Notes under the pieces: model-generated | Databases searched by the model: none | What the model was told of the DNA's origin: nothing | Seen by the model: only the letters and a program-made list of their open reading frames with translations | Part shown: positions 6,598-14,629 of the stretch, piece after piece | How positions within the stretch are numbered: the stretch's first letter is position 1 | How the letters are laid out: each line of letters opens with the position of its first letter | Made by a program: the position numbers and the translations under genes | From: Clostridiales bacterium UBA1380 | GTDB lineage: Bacteria > Bacillota > Clostridia > Oscillospirales > CAG-272 | Assembly: GCA_002305445.1 (NCBI GenBank) | Contig: DBRA01000023.1 | Location: 1-14,629, forward strand | Direction: 5' to 3' | DNA: 14,629 nt

Positions 6598-6642
6598 AAA
6601 ATCACCTCCGCGGACTTATTTTTACCGCAGAGGTGATTTTTT
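6596..6642 (-). terminator. Terminator-like hairpin overlapping the CmpB-like gene's ribosome binding site and start
   Basis: A perfect 13-bp inverted repeat, AAAAAATCACCTC (6596-6608) with GAGGTGATTTTTT (6630-6642), is extended by GCGG/CCGC inside with one C-A mismatch and an 11-nt loop. On the minus strand the 3' arm contains GGAGGTGA, and the U-run flows into the TTG start codon (6597-6595). It can end transcription from the flotillin operon and sequester the ribosome binding site of any read-through transcript. Confidence 0.85.
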
Positions 6643-6713
6643 ATACGGTTGTGATCAGTCTTATATGTGCATACGCGATGTAAGCCTAATGTGACTCTTG
6701 TGTGTTTCCCTTT

Positions 6714-7214
6714 CTATACGCGCATGCGGGACGATAACTGGCGTTTGCAGACTATGTAATCTATTAGGATATCGATTGCATAATATATCGCGGCGGAAAG
6801 AACGACTGTGACGATATACGAAACCGGCGACGACGATATCGCGCCGCCTAACATAAAGCACACCGCTATGAAAAACGCGATCAGCTCCGTTATGTTCTGC
6901 GGATTCTCCATCCTCGCGGCAAGCAGCTCGCGCGCTGTCGGAACAACGCCCTCGTATTCGCGCGCAAGCTCCAGCTTGTCGAATATCAGCCTGTATTTAG
7001 CCGTGAAGTAAATCACCCAGAAAAGTACGATCAATACAAGGAATCTTACCGCAAGCGATGAATAGTACATCCGCCACGCGTCGTCCGCGATGAATCTGAA
7101 CACCGCGTTGAAGACGGTCATCAGCACACCCTGCGTTACCGCGTGTATAAGGCTGCAGATCAGATATATGACGATATATATGCCGAGCGTCTTAATTACT
7201 TTCATTGCGCTCAT
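6714..7214 (-). CDS. Four-TM membrane protein of unknown function, flotillin operon
   Basis: A 166-residue protein with hydrophobic segments near 7-38, 52-72, 108-125 and 130-152. Between the second and third lies a charged loop (LIFDKLELAREYEGVVPTAR, within 76-95) that is probably cytoplasmic. I recognise no family. The ATG at 7214 follows GGAG at 9 bp; Met4 (7205) is an alternative. It starts 15 bp after the flotillin stop, so the two are very likely co-transcribed, suggesting a role with flotillin at the membrane. No promoter is visible between them. The next gene is beyond the hairpin at 6596-6642. Confidence 0.8.
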   Translation of the reverse strand: MSAMKVIKTLGIYIVIYLICSLIHAVTQGVLMTVFNAVFRFIADDAWRMYYSSLAVRFLVLIVLFWVIYFTAKYRLIFDKLELAREYEGVVPTARELLAARMENPQNITELIAFFIAVCFMLGGAISSSPVSYIVTVVLSAAIYYAIDILIDYIVCKRQLSSRMRV

Positions 7215-7229
7215 GGCGTCACACTCCGT

Positions 7230-8660
7230 TTATGCATCGGCTTTTACCGCAGCGTTTTCGTTCTGTGGATCCGAAGGCGCTTCCGTCTCGGCCGCGTCCT
7301 TTTTCGTACCGAGGTATTCGGGGAGATTCATGCCGGCCATGTCGAACATTTCACCGAGCGGCGGAACGCTCTTCATTAGTCCGGATATAAAGTTCGCGGT
7401 CGATGTTTTGCCGTCGCCATTGCTGCCGCCGTCCCAGACCGTGACCTTGTCGATCTTTATGCCGGATACGGCTTCGACCTGCAGTTTGACGAGCTGTTCG
7501 AGCTTGTCGGCGATCATCATGCGGATCGCGTCGCTTGCGTTGCCGCCGGCGGCGCTGACGATCTTCATGAAGCCTTCCGCCTGTCTTTCGAGCATGAGCT
7601 TCGCGCCGTCCGCTTCCGCCTGCATCTTCATCAGTATGGCGTCGGCTTCGCCCTTCGCTTTCAGGCGCATCTGTTCGGCTTCGGCGCCTGCTTCGACTTC
7701 GCGTTTCTTGCGCTCGATCTCAGCCTTGACGATGATATCGGCTTCGAGCTTAGCTTTTTCGTAAGCGGCCTTGGCTTCCTCGGCTCTCTGCTGCGCTCCG
7801 TACGATTCCTCCTGAGCCTTAGCCGCCTGAATGTTCTCGGCGGCGGTAGCGCGCCTGAGGGCTTCGGCTTCGCGCTCGCGGCGGGTTGCTTCGGAGTCGG
7901 CGACGCTGACCTTCGCTTCGTTTTCACCGGCTGTAGCTTCGGCATTAGCTTTCGAAACGTTGACGCGCATATCGCGCTCGGCGTTAGCCGAACCGATCGC
8001 ACCGTTGCGGTCGGCCTCCGCGACGCTGATCTTCGCGTCGTTTATAGCCTTGGCAGCCGCCTCGCGGCCGAGAGCGTTGATGTAGCCGGATTCGTCGGTT
8101 ATATCTGTGACGTTGACGTTTATAAGGCGCAGACCTATCTTTTTAAGCTCGGTCTCCACGTTGCCTGAGACGGCGTCAAGGAACTTGTCACGGTCGGTGT
8201 TGATTTCCTCGATGTCCATCGTGGCGATGATGAGTCGCATCTGACCGAAGATGATGTCCTCGGCGAGCTGCTTGATCTCGTCCAGCTTAAGGCCGAGAAG
8301 TCGTTCGGCTGCGTTCTGCATTACGCCGACTTCGGTGGAGATACCGACCGTGAAGCGCGATGGCACGTCGACGCGGATGTTCTGCCTTGACAGCGCGTTT
8401 CTTAAGTCAACAGAGATCGACATCGGCGTCAGGTCGAGGTATTCATACGCCTGGAACACAGGCCATATGAACGCCGCGCCGCCGTGGATGCAGCGGGCGC
8501 TGCGGGAGCTGCCGTCGCTGTTCTGACCGACTTTACCGTAGATGACCATGACCTTGTCGGACGGGCATTTTTTATACCGCGACAGGATCAGCATAAACGT
8601 GGTAAAGATGATCAGAGCAATGATGCACACGAGCACTAAAAGGTTGAAATCTGCAGGCAT
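7230..8660 (-). CDS. floT: Flotillin-family SPFH protein
   Basis: A 476-residue protein. An N-terminal membrane segment (about 6-27) is followed by the SPFH/band 7 domain (about 33-200, with FTVGISTEVGVMQNAAERLLG at about 103-123). A long Ala/Glu/Lys-rich coiled coil (about 200-370, AEA and EAE repeats) and a C-terminal tail follow. This is the bacterial flotillin layout (B. subtilis FloT/YuaG), an oligomeric scaffold of functional membrane microdomains that organises signalling and secretion proteins. The ATG at 8660 follows AAGGGG at about 8 bp. It is third in the order NfeD, two-TM protein, flotillin; B. subtilis likewise pairs flotillin with an NfeD protein (YuaF). The gene symbol is by family and is not a proven orthology. 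Confidence 0.93.
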   Translation of the reverse strand: MPADFNLLVLVCIIALIIFTTFMLILSRYKKCPSDKVMVIYGKVGQNSDGSSRSARCIHGGAAFIWPVFQAYEYLDLTPMSISVDLRNALSRQNIRVDVPSRFTVGISTEVGVMQNAAERLLGLKLDEIKQLAEDIIFGQMRLIIATMDIEEINTDRDKFLDAVSGNVETELKKIGLRLINVNVTDITDESGYINALGREAAAKAINDAKISVAEADRNGAIGSANAERDMRVNVSKANAEATAGENEAKVSVADSEATRREREAEALRRATAAENIQAAKAQEESYGAQQRAEEAKAAYEKAKLEADIIVKAEIERKKREVEAGAEAEQMRLKAKGEADAILMKMQAEADGAKLMLERQAEGFMKIVSAAGGNASDAIRMMIADKLEQLVKLQVEAVSGIKIDKVTVWDGGSNGDGKTSTANFISGLMKSVPPLGEMFDMAGMNLPEYLGTKKDAAETEAPSDPQNENAAVKADA

Positions 8661-8677
8661 AGCTTGGACCCCTTTCT

Positions 8678-8715
8678 GCCGTTTTTCGGCTGCCGCGGCA
8701 AAAAGAGGCCGCGGC
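8678..8715. other. Two hairpins between the two-TM gene and flotillin
   Basis: GCCGCGGC (8692-8699) pairs with an identical self-complementary GCCGCGGC (8708-8715) across an 8-nt spacer. Next to it, GCCG (8678-8681) pairs with CGGC (8687-8690) around five Ts. The pair starts directly after the two-TM stop codon and ends a few bases before the flotillin ribosome binding site. No U-run follows on the minus strand, so it is more likely an mRNA processing, stability or translation element than a terminator. Confidence 0.5.
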
Positions 8716-8717
8716 TT

Positions 8718-9476
8718 TTATTGTTCTTTGGCTTCGAGGGCTTTTCTCTTCTGTTCGGCCAGTCGGTTTACGCTTTCGACGGTCTTGTCGACGTTGGAGT
8801 CTACGGGCACGGACATGCGGAGAAGATCCTCGTCGCCTTTTTTGATAACGAGAACGTTTGAGGTAATTTCTTTATCACCGTCGCGGGCAGTTGCCTTGCA
8901 CTTCACTTCTTCAACTGCGCAATAGGTGATATCCTGATACGGCGTGCCGGAGAATGTTTCGGTATAAAGGTCTTCCGTCAGGGAGAAGCGGCGCTTTAAA
9001 ATGAACAGCTTTTCCTTGGTATATATAATCGAAGCGGCGGAATAGATGGAGCTGCGGTATTTTCCGTCAGATTTGCGTTTGACGTAACGGGGTTCGTCGC
9101 CCGTGAAGTCGTCGCACTGAAGGACAACGGCGGGATATGCGGTAAGGCGCTCCGGCGGCGGGGTTTTCGACTTCTTCTCAGTCGCGGGGTTCATCTTTTC
9201 GGTATTCTTCTGCTCGAGGTCGCGAATCTTGTTGTCGATTGTCTGCTGTATGTCGGCTTCCTTAGATTTTCTGCCGGAGTCGATTATCAGCATGATAATG
9301 CCCGCGATTAAAATAGCTAACGGAAGTACGACAATGAACATACTGCCGCCTCCGCGTCTGAACGCCTGCGGTCCGAGTAAGAACGTAAAAATAAGTCCGA
9401 CAAGACCGACGCCGGCACCGACCAGGGACAATACCATGTTGCCCATGAAATACTGAATGTTGCGTTTGAATTCCAC
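8718..9476 (-). CDS. Two-TM protein with C-terminal soluble domain, flotillin partner candidate
   Basis: A 252-residue protein. Two membrane helices (about 13-34 and 46-66) form a hairpin. A charged helical linker (70-100) and a Pro/Lys-rich hinge (KKSKTPPPER, 101-110) follow. The C-terminal domain (about 113-245) is rich in beta-strand patterns with a final amphipathic helix, reminiscent of a PH-like fold. I recognise no family; the fold is a guess. The start is GTG at 9476 with AAGGAG 8 bp upstream; there is no better ATG. It is the first gene after the promoter at 9539-9567 and 57 bp ahead of flotillin, so it likely works with flotillin. Confidence 0.8.
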   Translation of the reverse strand: MEFKRNIQYFMGNMVLSLVGAGVGLVGLIFTFLLGPQAFRRGGGSMFIVVLPLAILIAGIIMLIIDSGRKSKEADIQQTIDNKIRDLEQKNTEKMNPATEKKSKTPPPERLTAYPAVVLQCDDFTGDEPRYVKRKSDGKYRSSIYSAASIIYTKEKLFILKRRFSLTEDLYTETFSGTPYQDITYCAVEEVKCKATARDGDKEITSNVLVIKKGDEDLLRMSVPVDSNVDKTVESVNRLAEQKRKALEAKEQ

Positions 9477-9491
9477 TTTCTTCTCTCCTTA

Positions 9492-9550
9492 ATGTGATAT
9501 CGTCCAAGACTCGCTCGCAGCGGTCCTGAATTGCATTTATTATATCACAT
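9492..9550. repeat. Inverted repeat ATGTGATAT...ATATCACAT bracketing the promoter and leader
   Basis: ATGTGATAT (9492-9500) and its reverse complement (9542-9550) are 41 bp apart. One copy overlaps the -10 box and the other sits just upstream of the ribosome binding site. The inner copy extends to ATGTGATATCGT (9492-9503), identical to 3039-3050. The outer copy lies upstream of the probable transcription start, so this is a DNA-level site and not an RNA hairpin. Confidence 0.5.
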
Positions 9551-9567
9551 GGAGCAGAAGATGTCAC
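9539..9567 (-). promoter_or_regulatory. Promoter of the two-TM/flotillin operon
   Basis: On the minus strand, GTGACA (9562-9567), a 17-bp spacer and TATAAT (9539-9544), with an extended -10 TG (TGATATAAT). The leader to the GTG start is about 55 nt. Confidence 0.82.
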
Positions 9568-9671
9568 GATGTTTTACTAATTTTATGCCTTAGAGCCGGT
9601 TTTCGGATTTCGATCGCCTTCGTCATTTTCGTATAGGCGCCGCGTAAGTATTGCTGTTTATAAAAAGCCGT

Positions 9672-10346
9672 TTAAGGAGCTTCAATGCTTTTCGCGGCTA
9701 TCAGCGGTTCGACGACAAGCAATCCCGTTTCGTCGGTCGATACGACGCGGACCGTCTCGCCGGTGGCGAGCTTCCGGTCGGCAGTCGTTATCGCGTCGAC
9801 CTCGATGAGCGTCTCCTGAACCGTAATGCTAATCTTGCCACGACCTGTACCGTTAGGAGGTATCGGAATATAGACGCGGCCGGTCTTGCCTATGGCGTTG
9901 CCGAGGTCGATGTTGCCGCAGGACTGAAGCGTCATCGCGGCCTTCATGAGGTAGAACATTCCGACAAGCGCCGCCGCTCCGAAGACGATCGAGAGTATAA
10001 CAGACAGCGTCGTGTTGATACCCGCGCCGGTCAGGACGACGCCGCTCCAGCCGCCGATGCAGAGCATCGCGATGATGCCGCGCAGCGAGAACAGCGCAGC
10101 GCCCCCGTCATGGCCGTCGGACGAATCGGAATCGTCGCCGGCGTCTATTCCGTCAGCGCTCGGGTCGTCTATATCGGATACGTCGACGCTGTCGTAGCCG
10201 CCGTCGAATCCGCCGTCGGCATCGTGCGACGCGCCTATGCCGAAAAACAGCAATATGGTCTGAACGATTAATATAAGCGTAGAAGGAATGGCGATAAACG
10301 CAAAGATTCTACCGATAGCTCCGAGTGATTCCCACCATGCTGCCAT
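9672..10346 (-). CDS. NfeD-like membrane protein with acidic linker
   Basis: A 224-residue protein. TM1 (about 12-36) is followed by an Asp/Ser/Gly-rich segment (41-81), two more TM segments (about 84-104 and 112-137) and a C-terminal OB-fold NfeD domain (about 147-215, GKTGRVYIPIPPNGTGRGKI within it). NfeD proteins partner flotillins/stomatins; B. subtilis YuaF is the short form without the protease domain, as here. I chose ATG 10346, 6 bp after AGGTGA; a GTG lies one codon upstream (10349). The ribosome binding site overlaps the stop codon of the DUF1836 gene (6-bp gap), indicating translational coupling. The acidic linker is unusual; it might bind cations or serve as a spacer. Confidence 0.88.
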   Translation of the reverse strand: MAAWWESLGAIGRIFAFIAIPSTLILIVQTILLFFGIGASHDADGGFDGGYDSVDVSDIDDPSADGIDAGDDSDSSDGHDGGAALFSLRGIIAMLCIGGWSGVVLTGAGINTTLSVILSIVFGAAALVGMFYLMKAAMTLQSCGNIDLGNAIGKTGRVYIPIPPNGTGRGKISITVQETLIEVDAITTADRKLATGETVRVVSTDETGLLVVEPLIAAKSIEAP

Positions 10347-10352
10347 CACAAG

Positions 10353-10994
10353 TCACCTGCCTTTCTCAGTATCAATTTTTCTTCGCTCGTCGGGATAGCC
10401 GATAGCGGAGGGTCCGGACGATTCCAGACGCACGAGAAGATCGTCTGCTTTTTTCTTGACGATCGACGCGTAATATGATGTTAAGATAATTTCGAGCGCA
10501 GCGCACAGCCGTCTTCTGTCGCCCGGCGCTCTTTCCTCGAAATCCTCCGTCACGGCGAGTATCGCGTTGCGAAGATCGACCTCGTTTGCCGACGTTTCGC
10601 CGGATATGATGTCCGCGACGGTGCAGATGTAATCGTACAGCTGCGATTCCGGGATGATATCGTCATCTCTGCACGCCGGATCGCCGTTGATGAACCGGAG
10701 CAGAAACGATATTTTTCCGAGCTGCATCGTGTCGCGGAGCATGTTTATAATCAATATACGCGCTACGCAGTCAATGTTGTACTGTTTGTTGACCGGATTC
10801 ACCACCCAGCCGCGCTTCACCCAGTTCTGAAGTGTCGAGCCGTCGACCGCGGATATCTCTCTTATCTGAGCGAGCATGATGCCGTCCGTGATGAAGAATA
10901 TCTTTTTAAGAAACTCCATACCCGTCACGCCGCCCATATCGGAGCGCTTCAGTATCGTACCGGGTATATACTCGTTTTTTAACTCAAGGTACAA
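10353..10994 (-). CDS. DUF1836 domain protein, probable regulator of the membrane island (paralog 2)
   Basis: A 213-residue protein. A 35-residue N-terminal extension precedes a MerR-like helix-turn-helix (about 41-95: GSTLQNWVKRGWV, then NKQYNIDCVARILIINML), followed by a helical C-terminal region. Family function is largely unknown. The start is TTG at 10994 with GGGGAGGT 6 bp upstream; the next ATG is after residue 19 and lacks such a site. It is the first gene of an operon with NfeD, driven by a fully consensus promoter. The two-gene unit suggests the regulator senses or controls membrane state together with NfeD; that is inference. Whether it also acts on the flotillin promoter is untested. 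Confidence 0.85.
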   Translation of the reverse strand: MYLELKNEYIPGTILKRSDMGGVTGMEFLKKIFFITDGIMLAQIREISAVDGSTLQNWVKRGWVVNPVNKQYNIDCVARILIINMLRDTMQLGKISFLLRFINGDPACRDDDIIPESQLYDYICTVADIISGETSANEVDLRNAILAVTEDFEERAPGDRRRLCAALEIILTSYYASIVKKKADDLLVRLESSGPSAIGYPDERRKIDTEKGR

Positions 10995-11035
10995 GCGTAT
11001 ACCTCCCCTCGTTTCTTTATCAACCTTTTGACTAG

Positions 11036-11064
11036 ATTATACCATGCAGTCATGTGATTGTCAA
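11036..11064 (-). promoter_or_regulatory. Consensus sigma-A promoter of DUF1836-NfeD
   Basis: On the minus strand, TTGACA (11059-11064), a 17-bp spacer and TATAAT (11036-11041), both perfect. The spacer contains ATCACATGA, related to the ATGTGAT motif seen at the other DUF1836 and flotillin promoters. Confidence 0.9.
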
Positions 11065-11186
11065 TAGCTTTATGATGATTTTTTCACAAACTCATTCTAT
11101 GATATGTATGTCCGCAAATGTTGTAAATTATCAAAATTCATTATGTATATTAATAAAAATATTGTTACTGAATAGCCCCGATATTG

Positions 11187-11214
11187 TTGATTATTCGGAA
11201 ATGCGTGATATAAT
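11187..11214 (+). promoter_or_regulatory. Promoter of the AraC-family gene
   Basis: TTGATT (11187-11192), a 16-bp spacer and TATAAT (11209-11214) with an extended -10 TG. The leader is about 40 nt. The AT-rich stretch 11065-11186 between the two divergent promoters holds no gene. Confidence 0.75.
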
Positions 11215-11261
11215 ATAATAAGTCCGGTTGTTCACTTTATATACCTTTCGGAGCGTTTTCG

Positions 11262-12104
11262 ATGTTTTACAATGATCTTAAAGAAAAAATTGTGTATGTC
11301 GGCCAGGCCCGCAACAACAGTTTTCTTGAAGTTCAGCTCGCGGGAGTGACGTTTCCAAACCCGGAATACAGCATCGTCCGCAGCGCTTGTAGAATGCATG
11401 TATTTGAATATGTTGTGTCCGGAAAAGGCTACATAGTGAAAAAAGACAAGCGTTACGAGGTCGGCCCGGGTGACTTTTACTATCTCGGAGCGGACGAATC
11501 GGCATATTACTACTCCGACAAAAACGATCCGTACGAAAAGCTTTGGGTGAACGTCTCGGGAGGGCTGATCGACTCGCTTGCGTCGGCCTTTGGTTTCACG
11601 GCGGTGACGATACGCCACATCAACGTCAGACAGAACTTCCTCGAGATTCATGATATTCTTGAGCATGTAAACTCCGAAAACTACTCGCAGAAGATGCGCG
11701 ACGTGTCGCGATGCTTCTTCAACCTGATGATGGACGTGCAGAGTGGCGCCATCTTCCCCGTTTCGGCGCCCGATTCTGGGCTCGCTGAGCAGATCCGCGC
11801 CTTCATCGACGACAATCTGTACACAGACATAGATCTCGACGACGCGATGGAGGTTTTCCACATAACAAAAGTGCATATCATACGCGTCTTCAAAAACGCA
11901 TTCGGCATAACGCCGATGCAGTACATGATTAAAAAACGCACGGAGGTCGCGGGAAGCCTGCTCGACAACACTGTTATGCCGATCAAGGAGATATCCGCGC
12001 TTCTGCGCTACTCGAACACGCAGCATTTCTCGAACTCATTCAAGAAGTGCACGGGTTTGTCGCCGAACGAGCGCAGGAAGCTCTCTCAGGCAGCGGAAAA
12101 ATAA
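11262..12104 (+). CDS. AraC-family transcriptional regulator with cupin sensor domain
   Basis: A 280-residue protein. The N-terminal cupin-like domain (about 30-100: VFEYVVSGKGYIV at 47-59, YEVGPGDFYYLG at 65-76) is typical of ligand-binding domains sensing sugars. The C-terminal AraC double helix-turn-helix (about 175-272) has FHITKVHIIRVFKNAFGITPMQYM (199-222) and IKEISALLRYSNTQHFSNSF (241-260), ending in GLSPNERRK. The ATG at 11262 follows GGAG at 8 bp. It is monocistronic, with its own promoter and a terminator at 12107-12138. No sugar-utilisation gene adjoins it; the nearest candidate target is the beta-helix gene, about 9 kb away. Confidence 0.93.
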   Translation: MFYNDLKEKIVYVGQARNNSFLEVQLAGVTFPNPEYSIVRSACRMHVFEYVVSGKGYIVKKDKRYEVGPGDFYYLGADESAYYYSDKNDPYEKLWVNVSGGLIDSLASAFGFTAVTIRHINVRQNFLEIHDILEHVNSENYSQKMRDVSRCFFNLMMDVQSGAIFPVSAPDSGLAEQIRAFIDDNLYTDIDLDDAMEVFHITKVHIIRVFKNAFGITPMQYMIKKRTEVAGSLLDNTVMPIKEISALLRYSNTQHFSNSFKKCTGLSPNERRKLSQAAEK

Positions 12105-12106
12105 AA

Positions 12107-12138
12107 AAAACAGGCGGACGATTCGTCCGCCTGTTTTG
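12107..12138. terminator. Bidirectional terminator between araC-type gene and rpsU
   Basis: A 14-bp stem, AAAACAGGCGGACG (12107-12120) with CGTCCGCCTGTTTT (12124-12137), has a 3-nt loop and a U-rich tail on both strands. It sits 2 bp past the regulator's stop and 34 bp past the rpsU stop. Confidence 0.93.
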
Positions 12139-12171
12139 ATGTACCAAACAGCGAGTTAAAACTAAACAGGC

Positions 12172-12348
12172 TTATTTATATTTGCGCTTTCTCGCAGCTT
12201 CTGATTTCTTTTTCTTCTTTACACTGGGTTTCTCGTAATGCTCTCTCTTGCGAAGCTCTGCGAGAACGCCGGAGCGGGCGCACTGACGTTTAAAACGGCG
12301 AAGAGCGCTGTCAAGCGATTCGTTTTCTTTTACTCTGATTTCGGCCAT
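12172..12348 (-). CDS. rpsU: Ribosomal protein bS21
   Basis: A 58-residue basic protein, the usual length for bS21, which sits on the platform of the 30S subunit and aids initiation on Shine-Dalgarno-led mRNAs. [20 protein letters not shown] (1-20), [13 protein letters not shown] KREHYEKPS (34-42) and the KKKKK tail with ARKRKYK are diagnostic. The ATG at 12348 follows a GGAGGG tract. The promoter at 12397-12425 is directly behind leuS, and the gene ends at the shared terminator 12107-12138. Confidence 0.97.
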   Translation of the reverse strand: MAEIRVKENESLDSALRRFKRQCARSGVLAELRKREHYEKPSVKKKKKSEAARKRKYK

Positions 12349-12396
12349 CCTTTATCCCTCCCCCCGTTTTAGCCAAATTGCGTTACCTACCGAATA

Positions 12397-12425
12397 ATTA
12401 TATCAGAATTATCCTTATGTGTCAA
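12397..12425 (-). promoter_or_regulatory. Consensus sigma-A promoter of rpsU
   Basis: On the minus strand, TTGACA (12420-12425), a 17-bp spacer and TATAAT (12397-12402), with an extended -10 TG. It lies 11 bp past the leuS stop, so rpsU is independently transcribed. Confidence 0.92.
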
Positions 12426-12435
12426 GCTGTTTATT

Positions 12436-14629
<2,194 letters not shown>

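Noticed and set aside
7090..7764. Rightward open frame rich in Ser/Ala
   Set aside because: It is the antisense reading of the four-TM protein and the flotillin C-terminal part, including the repetitive coiled coil.
7620..8060. Apparent short DNA repeats (GCTTCG/TCGGCT-like)
   Set aside because: They arise from the Ala/Glu coiled-coil repeats of flotillin and are not a DNA repeat array or CRISPR.

Overview
The window looks like chromosome of a spore-forming Clostridia-type bacterium (Bacillota). This rests on a clear Spo0A, two DUF1836 regulators, a CmpB-type membrane protein, strong GGAGG-type ribosome binding sites with ATG, GTG and TTG starts, and sigma-A promoters with 17-bp spacers. The species cannot be named from sequence alone. 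No rRNA, tRNA, insertion sequence, phage gene or CRISPR array was seen.

Left part (1-4006): the 3' end of an unidentified rightward gene stops at a bidirectional terminator. A leftward beta-helix protein resembling GH141-type glycan hydrolases follows, with its own promoter and a perfect AAACGTTT palindrome in its leader. A DUF1836 regulator (leftward) and an SGNH/GDSL hydrolase (rightward) are transcribed divergently from a short region carrying three TGTTATC copies.

Middle (4007-6597): a 384-bp non-coding stretch leads to spo0A, the master sporulation regulator. Its DNA-binding domain is canonical but its receiver domain is altered. Convergent to it is a membrane-anchored ComEC-like metallo-beta-lactamase-fold protein. 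A CmpB/ABC_trans_CmpB membrane protein follows, with its ribosome binding site buried in a terminator-like hairpin.

Membrane island (6597-10994, all leftward): a DUF1836 regulator with a consensus promoter is translationally coupled to an NfeD-like protein. Next comes a second promoter driving a two-TM protein with a soluble C-terminal domain, then flotillin (SPFH), a four-TM protein of unknown function, and, past the hairpin, the CmpB-like protein. NfeD plus flotillin is a known pairing in membrane microdomain organisation. The regulator and the unknown membrane proteins around it are the least described part. A 12-bp motif lies just upstream of the ribosome binding site of both the flotillin-operon leader gene and the distant DUF1836 gene.

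Right part (11187-14629): a rightward AraC-family regulator shares a bidirectional terminator with leftward rpsU (ribosomal protein bS21, 58 aa). Behind rpsU lies leuS (leucyl-tRNA synthetase), cut at its 5' end by the window edge.
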